This document shows, piece after piece, positions 24,972 through 34,539 of a stretch of 64,000 nucleotides of DNA (within the stretch, counting starts at the first letter, position 1; every line of letters begins with the position of its first letter). The translations under genes were made by a program, and so were the position numbers. The stretch comes from Paucidesulfovibrio gracilis DSM 16080 (GTDB lineage: Bacteria > Desulfobacterota > Desulfovibrionia > Desulfovibrionales > Desulfovibrionaceae), in assembly GCF_900167125.1 (NCBI RefSeq), contig NZ_FUYC01000006.1, positions 87,572 to 151,571 on the forward strand, given 5' to 3'. A model generated the notes under the pieces. That model had not been told where the DNA came from. It saw nothing but the letters and a program-made list of their open reading frames with translations, and made no database searches.

Positions 24972-26447
24972 GTGCATACCCGAATCCGTATGGGCATTAC
25001 CGCCCGTTTGCTGCTTTGGTGCCTGGCGCTCATTGCCGTGTTTTACGCCACCACCGCCTATCTGCTTTCCGGTATTGACGAAATTGTGGCCGATTCCGGG
25101 GAGATTGTACGCACCAACCATGAAGTGGGCGTTGCCGTGCAGCGCATGCTCCAGCAGCTGGCCAAGCTGGAAGAGAACCGGAAACGATATGAAATCCTCC
25201 AGGATGACGCCTACATGGAAGCCGTGGTGCGCGACCTGGCCCAATTGGGCGACATGCTGGAACAGACCCTGGCCCAGCACCCGGAATATCAGGATGAATT
25301 CGAGCCGTTGACCCGGGAGTATTCCATCACCTTGAAGAAAGGCGCGGCCCCGGAGCGACTGCTCATGCCGGACCGCACCGTGGCGGGCTGGATGGAACGG
25401 TTGCGCGAGGTGCGCGACGACAACCAGCGCGCCATGGAGCAGCGTCTCGGCGATCTGAACCGGACCGCGTCCATGGCCTCCCGGCGGGGACTGATGGGCC
25501 TGGGGCTGATCATTGCCCTGGGGCTGACCGGTTCCCTGTTGTTTGCCTACGGAGTGAACCGGTCTTTGCGGACCATCCGTGCGGCTCTGCGGGAATTTGG
25601 ACGCACGGGCCGGGCCACGTCCGTGGACGTACGCAGCCGCGACGAACTGGGCGAACTGGCCCAGGCATTGGACCGGCTCACTGCCCGGCTGGAGCGCGAG
25701 GAGCGCATGCGGGCGGATTTCATCTCCATGCTCAGTCATGAAATACGCACCCCCCTGACCAGTATTCGGGAATCCGTGGACCTGGTGGGAGACGGTTCCT
25801 TTGGTGCAGTGAACGAGAAGCAGCAGCGGTTTTTGGGATTGGCGGCCCGGGAAGCCGAACGCTTATCCGCGCTTTTGGAGCGGCTCATGCGGGTGTCCCG
25901 GCTGGAAGCGGGCAGGATGGATGTTTCGCCCGCGTCCCTTGATCCGCATACTCTGGCCCATACCGCGCTGGAGCGGGTGCGCCCCGCGGCCGCAGCCAAG
26001 GACATCCGCCTGGAAGCCCCCGAACCATTGCCGGAATCCGCATGGTCGGTGCGTGCCGACGCCGGGCAGGTGGAGCAGGTGTTGGTCAATCTGCTGGGAA
26101 ATGCCGTGAAGTTTTCTCCCAGACGCGGAACCGTGCGGCTGGAGTTGCGCCGGAATGCCGAGGGCGTTGCCTTTGGCGTGTTGGACCAGGGACCGGGCAT
26201 TCCCGAGTCAGAGCGCGAGTTGGTCTTTCAGAAGTGGTATCGTGGCGAGGCCGGCACGGTTGAGGGTGCGGGATTGGGGTTATATATTTCACAAAGCATT
26301 GTGCTGGCGCACGGCGGACGCATGTGGGTGGAGGGGCGCGACCCGGAATCGGGCTGCGCGTTCTGGTTCCTGTTACCCCATGGCAACGGGGGCGATGGCC
26401 CGGACCAAGGACAATCAACGGCAACGGACGGCGAACATGGCGAATAA
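24972..26447 (+). CDS. Membrane sensor histidine kinase
   Basis: A 491-residue two-component kinase. Order: TM1 (about 7-29), a short periplasmic helical sensor (about 30-175), TM2 (GLMGLGLIIALGLTGSLLFAYG), HAMP, HisKA with the phospho-His in SMLSHEIRTPLTSI, and a HATPase domain (NLLGNAVKFS, DQGPGIPESE, GAGLGLYISQSIV). I chose GTG at 24972 because GGAGG lies 4 nt upstream; ATG at 24990 is the alternative. The gene overlaps the following NtrC-type regulator by 11 nt, so they form a cognate pair. The signal is unknown. Confidence 0.9.
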   Translation: MHTRIRMGITARLLLWCLALIAVFYATTAYLLSGIDEIVADSGEIVRTNHEVGVAVQRMLQQLAKLEENRKRYEILQDDAYMEAVVRDLAQLGDMLEQTLAQHPEYQDEFEPLTREYSITLKKGAAPERLLMPDRTVAGWMERLREVRDDNQRAMEQRLGDLNRTASMASRRGLMGLGLIIALGLTGSLLFAYGVNRSLRTIRAALREFGRTGRATSVDVRSRDELGELAQALDRLTARLEREERMRADFISMLSHEIRTPLTSIRESVDLVGDGSFGAVNEKQQRFLGLAAREAERLSALLERLMRVSRLEAGRMDVSPASLDPHTLAHTALERVRPAAAAKDIRLEAPEPLPESAWSVRADAGQVEQVLVNLLGNAVKFSPRRGTVRLELRRNAEGVAFGVLDQGPGIPESERELVFQKWYRGEAGTVEGAGLGLYISQSIVLAHGGRMWVEGRDPESGCAFWFLLPHGNGGDGPDQGQSTATDGEHGE

Positions 26448-27801
26448 GCGCGTGGTACTGGTGGTGGACGACGACCCGGGAATTTTGGACGTGATGGAGG
26501 CGCGCCTTGCCTCGGCCGGTCTGGAGCCGGTGCGTTCCGAGAATGCGGAACAGGCGCTGTCCATCATGGAGGATCGGGCCGTGGACCTGGTGGTCTCGGA
26601 TGTGAAGATGCCGGGCATGGGCGGTGAAGGGCTGCTTGCCGAAGTGCGCGAGCAGTATCCGCATATTCCCGTGATTTTGCTCACGGCCTACGGCACCATT
26701 CCCGACGCCGTGGCCCTGACCCGGTCCGGTGCTGCGGATTATCTGACCAAGCCGTTTGACGGCAAGGAGTTGGTCCGCCGGGTGCGCGAGCTGCTGCCCC
26801 GGGAGGACGTCTCGGGCCGGGACGGGTGCGCTGAAATCCGCAAGGTGCTCTGGGGCGGTGAAAGTCCGGCCATGCGCCGGTTTCAGCAGTTGCTGGAGCG
26901 CGTGGCCCGCACGGACGTGAACGTGCTGGTGGCCGGGGAGTCCGGAACGGGCAAGGAACTGGCCGCCCGTCTGTTGCACCAGCTTTCCCGCCGTTCGGAT
27001 GGTCCCTTTGTGGTGGTGGACTGCGGGTCCACTCCGGCCAGCCTTTTGGAAAGTGAATTGTTCGGCCACGTCAAGGGATCGTTCACGCATGCGCTCAGGG
27101 ATAAAAAAGGACTCATTGCACAGGCCGACAAAGGCACCCTGTTTTTGGACGAGATCGGCAACATTTCACCGGAGATGCAGACGCGCCTGTTGCGATTTTT
27201 GCAGGAGGGCACCATCCGGCCCGTTGGCGATGTGCGGGACGTGCGCGTGGAAAGCCGGGTGGTGGCCGCCACCAACGCGGACCTGCGGGAAATGGTGCGT
27301 GGCGGCGAGTTTCGGGAGGATTTGTACTACCGCATCAAGGTGGTGACCCTGGTGGTGCCGCCGTTGCGGGAGCGTCCCGAGGACATCCCGCTCCTGGCGC
27401 AGCGTTTTCTGGAACGTGCCTGCGGGGAGCAGGACCGCGAGCCATTGCGGTTTTCGTCGGAGGCCATGGAATTGCTTTGTACGCATTCCTGGCCCGGAAA
27501 TGTGCGCGAATTGCGCCACGCGGTGGAGGCCGGGGCCGTGTTTGCCACGGACGGGCTGGTGCGCCCGGCGGATTTGCAATTGGAGGATGTTTCCGTCCCC
27601 CGGAGTGCTGATCATCCCCGTTCCACGCAAGGGGACGATACGGAGCTTTCGTTGGAAAACAATGAGCGGCAGGCGATTTTGCGCGCCCTGGAGCATACCC
27701 GCTGGAACAAGACTGCGGCCGCGGATCTGCTCGGCATCAGCCGGCGGGCCATACATTATAAGATCAACAAATACGGCTTGCGGGAGCCGGGTCGGGAGTA
27801 G
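26437..27801 (+). CDS. NtrC-family sigma-54 response regulator
   Basis: A 454-residue cytoplasmic transcription activator. Receiver domain (phospho-acceptor D55 in VVSDVKMPG, K105 in YLTKPFD), AAA+ domain (Walker A GESGTGKE at 168-175, Walker B GTLFLDEIG), and a C-terminal Fis-type helix-turn-helix (AADLLGISRRAIHYKINKY). The sigma-54-contacting loop reads GSFTHA (214-219) rather than GAFTGA, a notable deviation. It overlaps the upstream kinase gene. A consensus sigma-54 promoter in front of the convergent cytochrome c3 gene (28376-28391) is an attractive target. An earlier in-frame ATG at 26395 with GGGGG upstream is an alternative start. Confidence 0.92.
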   Translation: MANKRVVLVVDDDPGILDVMEARLASAGLEPVRSENAEQALSIMEDRAVDLVVSDVKMPGMGGEGLLAEVREQYPHIPVILLTAYGTIPDAVALTRSGAADYLTKPFDGKELVRRVRELLPREDVSGRDGCAEIRKVLWGGESPAMRRFQQLLERVARTDVNVLVAGESGTGKELAARLLHQLSRRSDGPFVVVDCGSTPASLLESELFGHVKGSFTHALRDKKGLIAQADKGTLFLDEIGNISPEMQTRLLRFLQEGTIRPVGDVRDVRVESRVVAATNADLREMVRGGEFREDLYYRIKVVTLVVPPLRERPEDIPLLAQRFLERACGEQDREPLRFSSEAMELLCTHSWPGNVRELRHAVEAGAVFATDGLVRPADLQLEDVSVPRSADHPRSTQGDDTELSLENNERQAILRALEHTRWNKTAAADLLGISRRAIHYKINKYGLREPGRE

Positions 27802-27874
27802 CCCCCTTGAAACGCGGGACGCGGCCCGCTCCACTTGGGAACGGACCGCGTCGGTTGCGGGTGGAGGTAAGGGG

Positions 27875-28291
27875 TTACTTCTTGCTGTGGCAGTCGTTGC
27901 ACTTCTTGGGACCCTTGAACGAGGCGTCCGCCTTGAGCATGGCCGAGTGGCAGCCCACACAGCTGTTGGGTGCCTTGCGGCTGTGGAAGGCCGAGTCATA
28001 GGACGTGGGTTCCCGCTTGTTTTCGCGGCTGGTGTCGTTGTGACAGCCTTCCGTGTCACAGGTGGAAATGGCGCTTTCGCCGTCCCAGGTGTGATGGCAG
28101 GTCACGCATCCGCCTTCCACGCCCAGGTGTCCTGCATGGTGTTCAAACATGATGGGGGCGTACTTGGCGTGTTCCCCGGGGTACTTCATCTCCACGGCGT
28201 CCTTGGGGGCGTCGGCGGCAGCAATGGCCACCGCGGTAAGGGCACAGAGCAGCGCAGCCAGCGCCACGGCGATGATGGCAATCCTTCTCAT
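27875..28291 (-). CDS. Tetraheme cytochrome c3, second paralogue
   Basis: A 138-residue periplasmic cytochrome c3 with a signal peptide ending near residue 25. Haem sites: CVTCHH, CDTEGCH (CX4CH spacing), CVGCH and CNDCH, with axial His residues in FEHHAGH and FHSRKAPN. It is clearly related to the c3 at 14625-15002 (shared SRENKR and YDSAFHSRKA/SFDSAWHARK segments). It differs in the CX4CH site and a longer loop. The ATG has AGGAGG upstream. A consensus sigma-54 promoter lies about 85 nt upstream, so it is probably the inducible c3, while the other looks sigma-70 driven. Confidence 0.95.
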   Translation of the reverse strand: MRRIAIIAVALAALLCALTAVAIAAADAPKDAVEMKYPGEHAKYAPIMFEHHAGHLGVEGGCVTCHHTWDGESAISTCDTEGCHNDTSRENKREPTSYDSAFHSRKAPNSCVGCHSAMLKADASFKGPKKCNDCHSKK

Positions 28292-28616
28292 ATCGTTCCT
28301 CCTCGTTCGGTTGGATGGAATCGGATCGACCGTATTCCTCTCCTAAAGCATCCTGCGTTTTTTTGAAAGGGATGGAGCAACCTGTGTGCCATAGTTGCCA
28401 CGTGTTGATATTTAATGAAAAAACAGATGGTTCATGTTGAGGGGTGTTCCCTTTTTGCGCACGCACGGACCAAAATGTCTCACGTTTTGGGAGAGATTAT
28501 AACGCTCGCCCCTCGGGAACTGGTGAGAGCAATGGACAGCGGGACGTGGATATGCTCCATTGAACATGAAGGAATTGGATTCTTGTTCCTGTAGTTTCTC
28601 GAATGGAGGGCAGGCC
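28292..28616. other. Intergenic control region between c3 and hybrid kinase
   Basis: No gene seen. It holds the sigma-54 promoter at 28376-28391 and an inverted repeat (28470-28475 with 28485-28490) about 110 nt upstream of the predicted start of transcription. The repeat is a possible activator site. Confidence 0.5.
28376..28391 (-). promoter_or_regulatory. Sigma-54 promoter of cytochrome c3
   Basis: On the minus strand the sequence is TGGCACACAGGTTGCT, which matches the -24/-12 consensus with GG and GC exactly 10 nt apart. The predicted start of transcription is near 28365, giving a leader of about 74 nt to the cytochrome c3 ATG. Confidence 0.8.
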
Positions 28617-30623
28617 GTGGCGGAAAGGAAACGCAACACCACAGGACTCAAAGCCACGTTGCGCACTTCGAACCGGCAGGGAAAACCAGGTACACTGCAA
28701 TGGCACGTGGAACATTCGCCGCTGGCTGTCGTGGTCTGGGATCGCGATGGCCGCATCCAATACTGGTCTCGCCGGGCTGAAGAGGTGTTTGGTTGGTCCG
28801 CCGAGGAAATCTGCGGACGGACATGGGCTGACTGGCGGTTCGTTCATGATGAGGATCAAGCGGATGTGGAGCGCCGCATTGCCCGGCTCTACCGAGGGGA
28901 AGAGCAGTATAATATCTCGGAAAATCGGAATTATACCAGGACCGGAGAGGTCCGGTATTGCCGTTGGTTCAATTCCGCGCTTCCGGGCGAGGACGGAACC
29001 GTGGAAACCATCCTTTCCCAGATCGACGACATCACCCATTATAAAATCGATGAGTTCCGGTACCGGGGCGTGTTTGAGAACATGCCCGACGGCCTGGCCG
29101 TGTATCGTTGGGACGAGGACGTGAACGGATTCGTTTTTTCGGATTTCAATCCCAGCGCCGAGCGCATCACCAAAGTAACCAAGGCCGACGTGGTGGGCCG
29201 TCCCCTGTTGGAATGCTTTCCACATATGGATCGGTTCGGGTTGGTGGGGACATTGCAGCACGTCATGCTGAGCGGCGAGCCTGTAGACCTGCCGCCCCGT
29301 TGGTATGAGGATGAGCAGCGCCAAGGCTGGCGGGAAAACCGGGTGTACCGGCTTTCCTCGGGTGAAGTGACGGCCATTTTTGCGGATGTGACCCGGCGAA
29401 TGCAGACGGAAGAGGAATTGCGCCGGGCCATGAGCCGCGCCGAGGAGGCCAGCCGGGCCAAAAGTGAGTTTCTGGCCAACATGAGCCATGAGGTGCGAAC
29501 CCCGCTTAACGGGGTGGTGGGGCTGTTGCAGTTGCTGGAGACCACCGGACTGGCTCCGGAGCAGAGCGAATATGTCCGCACCGCGCTCCGATCCTCCTTG
29601 CGGCTGACGCGTCTTCTGGGTGATATCCTGGACATCTCGCGCATTGAGGCGGGCCGTTTATCCGTAACGCGGGAACCGGTTCGCCTGCGGGAACTTTTCC
29701 GCTCCATTCGGGAATTGCTGCTGCCCACGGCCGAGAAAAAGGGCGTGGGCCTGGAGTTGCATATCCATCCGGAAACGCCCGACCTGGTCATGGGCGACCC
29801 TGTGCGCCTCCAGCAGGTGCTATTCAACCTGACGGGCAATGCCGTGAAATTTTCCAGCGGCGGCACAGTGCGGCTGGAGGTTTCCCCGCTGGAAACAACG
29901 GAGCAGCGAACCCGCCTACTGTTCGTGATTTCGGATTCGGGCATCGGCATTCCCGAGGAGGCCTTGGAGACCTTGTTCCAACCGTTTACCCAGGTGGAAC
30001 GGGATTTTAACCGTCGATTCGAGGGAGCCGGACTTGGTCTTTCCATTGTCAAGCGCCTGCTGGACCTCATGGGCGGGCATGTGGCCGTGGATAGTGAGCC
30101 GGATCGCGGCACGGATGTGTATGTGAGTTTAAGCCTGGATGTACCGGACATCCAGGCGGAGGCGGCGGCCACGGGATCCGAATCGCAACCTGTTTCCGCA
30201 GAGGGAATGGATCTGCGCGGCCTGCGGGTGCTGCTGGCCGAGGACGATGCCGTGAACCGCATCGCAGTGACGCGATTGTTGGAACGCGCGGACATCCGTG
30301 TGCAGAGTGTGGTGGATGGCGAGCAGTGTCTGGAGTATTTGCGACACCATACCGGGCCAAAACCGGATGTACTGCTTCTGGATATCCAGATGCCCCGGCT
30401 GGACGGGTGGGATACGTTGCGCACCATCCGTTCCGAGTTGCGGCGCGATCTGGCCCGGTTGCCCGTGGTGGCGCTCACAGCCCACGCCATGCGGGGAGAT
30501 CAGGAAAAATTGTTGCAGCACGGGTTTGACGGATATCTTTCCAAACCCGTGTTGCTGTCGAATCTATTGCAGGAAATCCGCCGGGTGCTGGCTCTTGGAG
30601 CCGGTGGTCAAGCGGATCACTGA
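28617..30623 (+). CDS. Hybrid sensor histidine kinase with PAS domains
   Basis: A 668-residue cytoplasmic hybrid kinase. Two PAS domains (about 25-140 and 150-265; SPLAVVVWDRDGRIQYWSRR and FENMPDGLAVYRWDED), HisKA with the phospho-His in ANMSHEVRTPLNGV, HATPase (NLTGNAVKFSSGG, DSGIGIPEEA, GAGLGLSIVKRL) and a receiver domain (phospho-acceptor Asp in LLLDIQMPRLDGW). No transmembrane segments. I chose GTG at 28617, which has GGAGG 7 nt upstream; ATG at 28566 is possible but lacks a ribosome site. It overlaps the 3-prime end of the convergent M48 protease gene by 7 nt. Its output partner is not in the window. Confidence 0.9.
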   Translation: MAERKRNTTGLKATLRTSNRQGKPGTLQWHVEHSPLAVVVWDRDGRIQYWSRRAEEVFGWSAEEICGRTWADWRFVHDEDQADVERRIARLYRGEEQYNISENRNYTRTGEVRYCRWFNSALPGEDGTVETILSQIDDITHYKIDEFRYRGVFENMPDGLAVYRWDEDVNGFVFSDFNPSAERITKVTKADVVGRPLLECFPHMDRFGLVGTLQHVMLSGEPVDLPPRWYEDEQRQGWRENRVYRLSSGEVTAIFADVTRRMQTEEELRRAMSRAEEASRAKSEFLANMSHEVRTPLNGVVGLLQLLETTGLAPEQSEYVRTALRSSLRLTRLLGDILDISRIEAGRLSVTREPVRLRELFRSIRELLLPTAEKKGVGLELHIHPETPDLVMGDPVRLQQVLFNLTGNAVKFSSGGTVRLEVSPLETTEQRTRLLFVISDSGIGIPEEALETLFQPFTQVERDFNRRFEGAGLGLSIVKRLLDLMGGHVAVDSEPDRGTDVYVSLSLDVPDIQAEAAATGSESQPVSAEGMDLRGLRVLLAEDDAVNRIAVTRLLERADIRVQSVVDGEQCLEYLRHHTGPKPDVLLLDIQMPRLDGWDTLRTIRSELRRDLARLPVVALTAHAMRGDQEKLLQHGFDGYLSKPVLLSNLLQEIRRVLALGAGGQADH

Positions 30624-31972
30624 ACCACGCCCCACGTGCGCAGCCGCTGATAGGCATACACGGCCTGATCACCCTGGCGTACCTGCTGGAGGTAGGAATA
30701 GTAGTGGGAACTGGCCTGTTGCTTGTTACCGGCTGCATCCATAGCGTATCCCTTGAAGAATTCCATCTGAATATTGCCGGGCAACATGCGGTCGTAGCGT
30801 ACGAAGTTTTCGTAGGCGGCGTTGTAGCGGCGACCCATGAGCCGGGCCACGCCCATGTTGAGCTGCGCCCTGGGTTCCTGCGGATAGATCTGGCTGGCGC
30901 GGCGGGCGTATTGTTCCGCCTTGCGCGGACGGTCCAGCGCGGCCTGGCACTCGGCCATCATCAGTAGACCGGCATAGTCGTTGGGCTGCATGTTCAGGGC
31001 GCGGGAGTAGGACTGTTCCGCCTGCATGAGGTCTTCCTTACGCATGTGGTCCGAGCCGTTTTGCAGCTCCTTGACCACGCCTTTTTGTCGCCGCAGTCGC
31101 GCTGTATGGTCCATGAACCGCTCCCTGTTGGAAGGGAGCCTGGTGTAGGGCTTGTATTTGCCGTTCACGGCCTTGACCGCGGTGGCATGGCGTTCGGAAC
31201 TCATGGGGTGGGTGGCGAACATGGTTTCAAGAATGGTGGGCTTGCGCTTGTTCAGACTCATGAGCAGTTCATGCAGTCCGACCATGCCCTTCGGGTTCAG
31301 CCCGGCGCGGGTGGCGTATTCCATGCCCAGGTCGTCGGCCTGCCGTTCGTTTTCACGGCTGTAGTGCATCAGCAGGGCGGAGGTGCTCAGGGTTCCAAGC
31401 CCCGCGATGAGCGGCTGCCATCCGCTGCCCGCCTGGGAGGTGGCATACGCCGTGGCCCCGGCCATGATCGCGGAGAGCACCAGCCCCTTGCTTCTGGACG
31501 CGCTGGTATGCCGGGCGTTGACGTGTCCGTTCTCATGGCCGATCAGAGCGGCCAGCTCGGCTTCGTCTTCCAGCTCAAGCAAAATACCCCGGGTGGTGGC
31601 GATGGACCCGCCGGGAAAGGCGTAGGCATTGACGTAGGTGGCGTTCAGAACCCGATAGTTGTAGGGCATGTCCGGCCGGTGGCTGAGCCGTCCCATCTTT
31701 TTGCCCAGCGAGTCCACGTAATTATTCAGGGCCGCATCCTGAACAGGACCGTAGTCATTGGAAAATTGATGCGGAGACGCGTTTTGATCCATGGCGATCT
31801 CATCTTCCTTGGAATGGAACATGAGCTGGCTTTGGCCGGTGACGGGATTGACCGCGCATCCGTCCAACAGGGGAGCCATCACGGCCGTGGCCGTGAACGC
31901 TGAAGTGAGACGGAGAAAATCGCGACGGGTAAGCCCGCTGCGTTGCAGGTCCGTGTCAAAGGATTGGCTCAT
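30617..31972 (-). CDS. Tat-exported M48 metalloprotease lipoprotein with TPRs
   Basis: A 451-residue envelope protease related to BepA/YfgC, which handles misassembled outer-membrane proteins. A twin-arginine signal (LTRRDFLRL, residues 14-22) is followed by a lipobox-like LLDGC (C39), so it may be a Tat-exported lipoprotein. The zinc site is HENGH (H146, E147, H150), with a further Glu downstream in NERQADDLGMEYA. Residues from about 340 to the end form TPR-like helices. I chose the ATG at 31972 with AAGGAG at good spacing; the open frame extends 43 codons further, but those residues are not a signal peptide. Confidence 0.9.
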   Translation of the reverse strand: MSQSFDTDLQRSGLTRRDFLRLTSAFTATAVMAPLLDGCAVNPVTGQSQLMFHSKEDEIAMDQNASPHQFSNDYGPVQDAALNNYVDSLGKKMGRLSHRPDMPYNYRVLNATYVNAYAFPGGSIATTRGILLELEDEAELAALIGHENGHVNARHTSASRSKGLVLSAIMAGATAYATSQAGSGWQPLIAGLGTLSTSALLMHYSRENERQADDLGMEYATRAGLNPKGMVGLHELLMSLNKRKPTILETMFATHPMSSERHATAVKAVNGKYKPYTRLPSNRERFMDHTARLRRQKGVVKELQNGSDHMRKEDLMQAEQSYSRALNMQPNDYAGLLMMAECQAALDRPRKAEQYARRASQIYPQEPRAQLNMGVARLMGRRYNAAYENFVRYDRMLPGNIQMEFFKGYAMDAAGNKQQASSHYYSYLQQVRQGDQAVYAYQRLRTWGVVQ

Positions 31973-32169
31973 GTGCGGTCTCCTTGGCAGTGTATCGGGC
32001 ATGGAACATGCTGGAAAAATGTGAGAAAACGTTTGCCCGATGCATATTGGAAAAAACGATGAAGCTTTCTTTCTTTTACGCCCGTCATTGGGGTTTGGCA
32101 AGACATCGGCCCGCCCGACCGGGGTTCCGGTGCGGACGGACCGTTACTGCCGTGTGCCGGAATCCGGCG

Positions 32170-34419
32170 TTAGAAAAGGCCTTTCAGCCCCTTTTCCACT
32201 TCGTCCAGGGGATTGGATGAGGAGGATTGGTCCGGAGCGGCTCCCTGTGTCGGCTCTTCCTTGGCCGCGCCCTCGTTTTTGGAACCCAGGCCGCCCACCG
32301 CGTCCAGGAGCGCGCCCGGGGTGTCCAGCACGGTTTCCGCGCCGTCGCCCAGGATGTTCAGCGCGCCCCCTGCGATCATCTCGGCCCACTTCACAGGATC
32401 GGGCCAGAAGTGCAGATCGTCGAAATCGCCCTTTACGCGGATGGGAATGCCGATGCCCACGTAGTCGGCCTTGTCGCCCCGGCCCTGTCCCTCGGTGGAG
32501 GCCAGGAGGGCGCCCACAACCAGATAGTTGACCGAGTTTTCCGGCAGGCTGACCACGCCTTCGCCGTCGGCCTGCAGAAACGGGGACTTGAAGAGGAAGT
32601 CGCGGTTGTCCACCAGACCGTTGGTGATGGTGGCGGAGCCGGAGACCAGGCCGAACTGGGTGCGTGCATCTTCCTGGGTCTGAATCTCACCGTCACCCGA
32701 GGATTCAAGTTTGCGGTAGGCCTTGGTCATCACGCCTGCCAGGTCCACGCCCGGAAACACGCCGTCGTGGATGTCGAAACGTACGTTGCCGCTCAAGGTC
32801 CGCTTGAGCTGCTCCAGGGTGTTGCCCCGGACCGTGAGCGCTGTTTCGGCATTGGTGCGTCCGCTCAGGGATTCCTTGCCCTGGATGGCCTGGAGCAGGG
32901 GACCGATGGCCAGCCCGTTCAGATCCAGGTTCAGGGCGTAGTTGGGAATGGTGCCGCGCACGTCCATGCTCATGGACGAGGTCAGGTCGCCTTCGTAGAG
33001 GGTGAAGGAGGCGGGTTCCACCTTGAGCAGACCGTCGCGGGCCGTGATGAGAATCAGAAGGTCGGAGAGTTCCGCGGGTGAGGCCTTGAGCTGTCCCACT
33101 TTGAGTAGGGCGTCCAGCCGGAGCGAGCGCAATTGTTCGGCAACGGCCTTGGGCAGCAGGGGCTTTTCGTCCTGCCCCGCCGGAGTGGTTTGCGGATCCG
33201 TTTCCGCCTCGGTCTCGGCCGGCTCTTCGGCCTGGGGCGCACGGTAGGGATCCAGATTCAGGGAGTCGGCCTGGATTTTGACGTCGTAGGCGGGGACGTC
33301 TCCGGCGATCATGCTGGCCTCGCCCGTGATTTCCTGTCCGTCCAGGTTCAGGATCAGATCATGCACGGTGGCCGCATCCGGGCCGTAATCAAAGCCAAGA
33401 GCCAGGGACACGTTGCCCAGGGCCGTGGGATCGGTGGTTTCGGGGGGGGTCTGGCCCAGGGCGGTCAGCAGCTTTTTTGCGTCAAAGGGATCCACGCGCA
33501 GGGTACCCTTGGCTCGGGGCGCGGACTTGATGTCCGAGGCGGCCAGCTCGGCGTTCAGGGTCACGCCGTAGACGTTCAGGGTCAGTCCTTCGGTGGTGAC
33601 CACCTGACGGCCCAGGTCCGCAAGCAAGGTTCGGGCATCGGCCTGCACAGTGGTTTCCCCACCGGGTACGGCTTCTCCCCGGGCCTGGACCGTGGCCTGC
33701 AAGTCGTTCAGCTCATAGACCTGCTGCGCCAGATCCAGGGCAGCCACGGCCTGAACCTGAATGTCGGCCCCCAGGGGCGGCTGGGAGCTTTCAAGCCCCA
33801 GGGAAACCTTCATATCAAAGGGTTGCCCCGGCTGCACCTCACCCAGGCGGAGATTCAGCCCCTCCAGGGCAAAGCGCTTTCCCGCCTGCCGGTCGTCGAA
33901 AAGAATGTTGGCGTCCGTGACGTTCAGCCCGCCGATGGCCAGGTCCAGGCCTTGGCCGGCCTTGTCCGCGCCGGATTGGGGTTGCTCTTCCGCCGGGGCG
34001 GTTTCCGCAGCGTCCTTTTTGCCCAGGGCTTCCCAGTTGGCGGCGCCGTCCGCATTGCGCAACAGGTTCAGCCGCAGTCCCTGCACGTCGATTTGTCCGG
34101 CCTGCACCGAGCCGGAAAGCAAGGGCAGCACCTGGAGGCTGACGGACGCGCTTTGCAGACTCACGAACGGCTCATCCCCAAAGCCCGGCGGGTTGCCCAG
34201 CCGGACCGCGCCGGTGTCCACGCCGATCCAGGGGAACACCCGCAGCTCCAGGTTGCCTTCAATGGTCAGTTCCATGCCCGTGGTTTCGTACACGGCTTTG
34301 GTGATGTCGTCCTTGTATTCATTGGGATCCACCAGCAGGACCACCAGGGTAAGGCCGACGGCCAGCAGGACGGCCAGGCCGCCCAGGACGAGAAGAATTC
34401 GTTTCAATAGTTTGGTCAT
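32170..34419 (-). CDS. AsmA family protein
   Basis: A 749-residue inner-membrane-anchored periplasmic protein. One N-terminal transmembrane helix (about 8-30) is followed by the AsmA N-terminal domain (DPNEYKDDITKAVYETTGMELTIEG) and a C-terminal AsmA-like domain (GPLLQAIQGKESLSGRTNAETALTVRG), with a long beta-rich region between. Members of the family take part in outer-membrane lipid or protein homeostasis. The ATG at 34419 has GGGAG 8 nt upstream; a GTG three codons earlier is less likely. It stands alone on the minus strand. Confidence 0.92.
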   Translation of the reverse strand: MTKLLKRILLVLGGLAVLLAVGLTLVVLLVDPNEYKDDITKAVYETTGMELTIEGNLELRVFPWIGVDTGAVRLGNPPGFGDEPFVSLQSASVSLQVLPLLSGSVQAGQIDVQGLRLNLLRNADGAANWEALGKKDAAETAPAEEQPQSGADKAGQGLDLAIGGLNVTDANILFDDRQAGKRFALEGLNLRLGEVQPGQPFDMKVSLGLESSQPPLGADIQVQAVAALDLAQQVYELNDLQATVQARGEAVPGGETTVQADARTLLADLGRQVVTTEGLTLNVYGVTLNAELAASDIKSAPRAKGTLRVDPFDAKKLLTALGQTPPETTDPTALGNVSLALGFDYGPDAATVHDLILNLDGQEITGEASMIAGDVPAYDVKIQADSLNLDPYRAPQAEEPAETEAETDPQTTPAGQDEKPLLPKAVAEQLRSLRLDALLKVGQLKASPAELSDLLILITARDGLLKVEPASFTLYEGDLTSSMSMDVRGTIPNYALNLDLNGLAIGPLLQAIQGKESLSGRTNAETALTVRGNTLEQLKRTLSGNVRFDIHDGVFPGVDLAGVMTKAYRKLESSGDGEIQTQEDARTQFGLVSGSATITNGLVDNRDFLFKSPFLQADGEGVVSLPENSVNYLVVGALLASTEGQGRGDKADYVGIGIPIRVKGDFDDLHFWPDPVKWAEMIAGGALNILGDGAETVLDTPGALLDAVGGLGSKNEGAAKEEPTQGAAPDQSSSSNPLDEVEKGLKGLF

Positions 34420-34539
34420 GGTGTCCACTCCCAGAAATCGGAGGCATATCCTCCGGCTGTTTTGTCGGGTTTGGCATCCGGTATAGCACAGTTCCAGGAC
34501 GTATGGAACGCCGCTCTCGTGACGGGGAACCGGGCCGCG

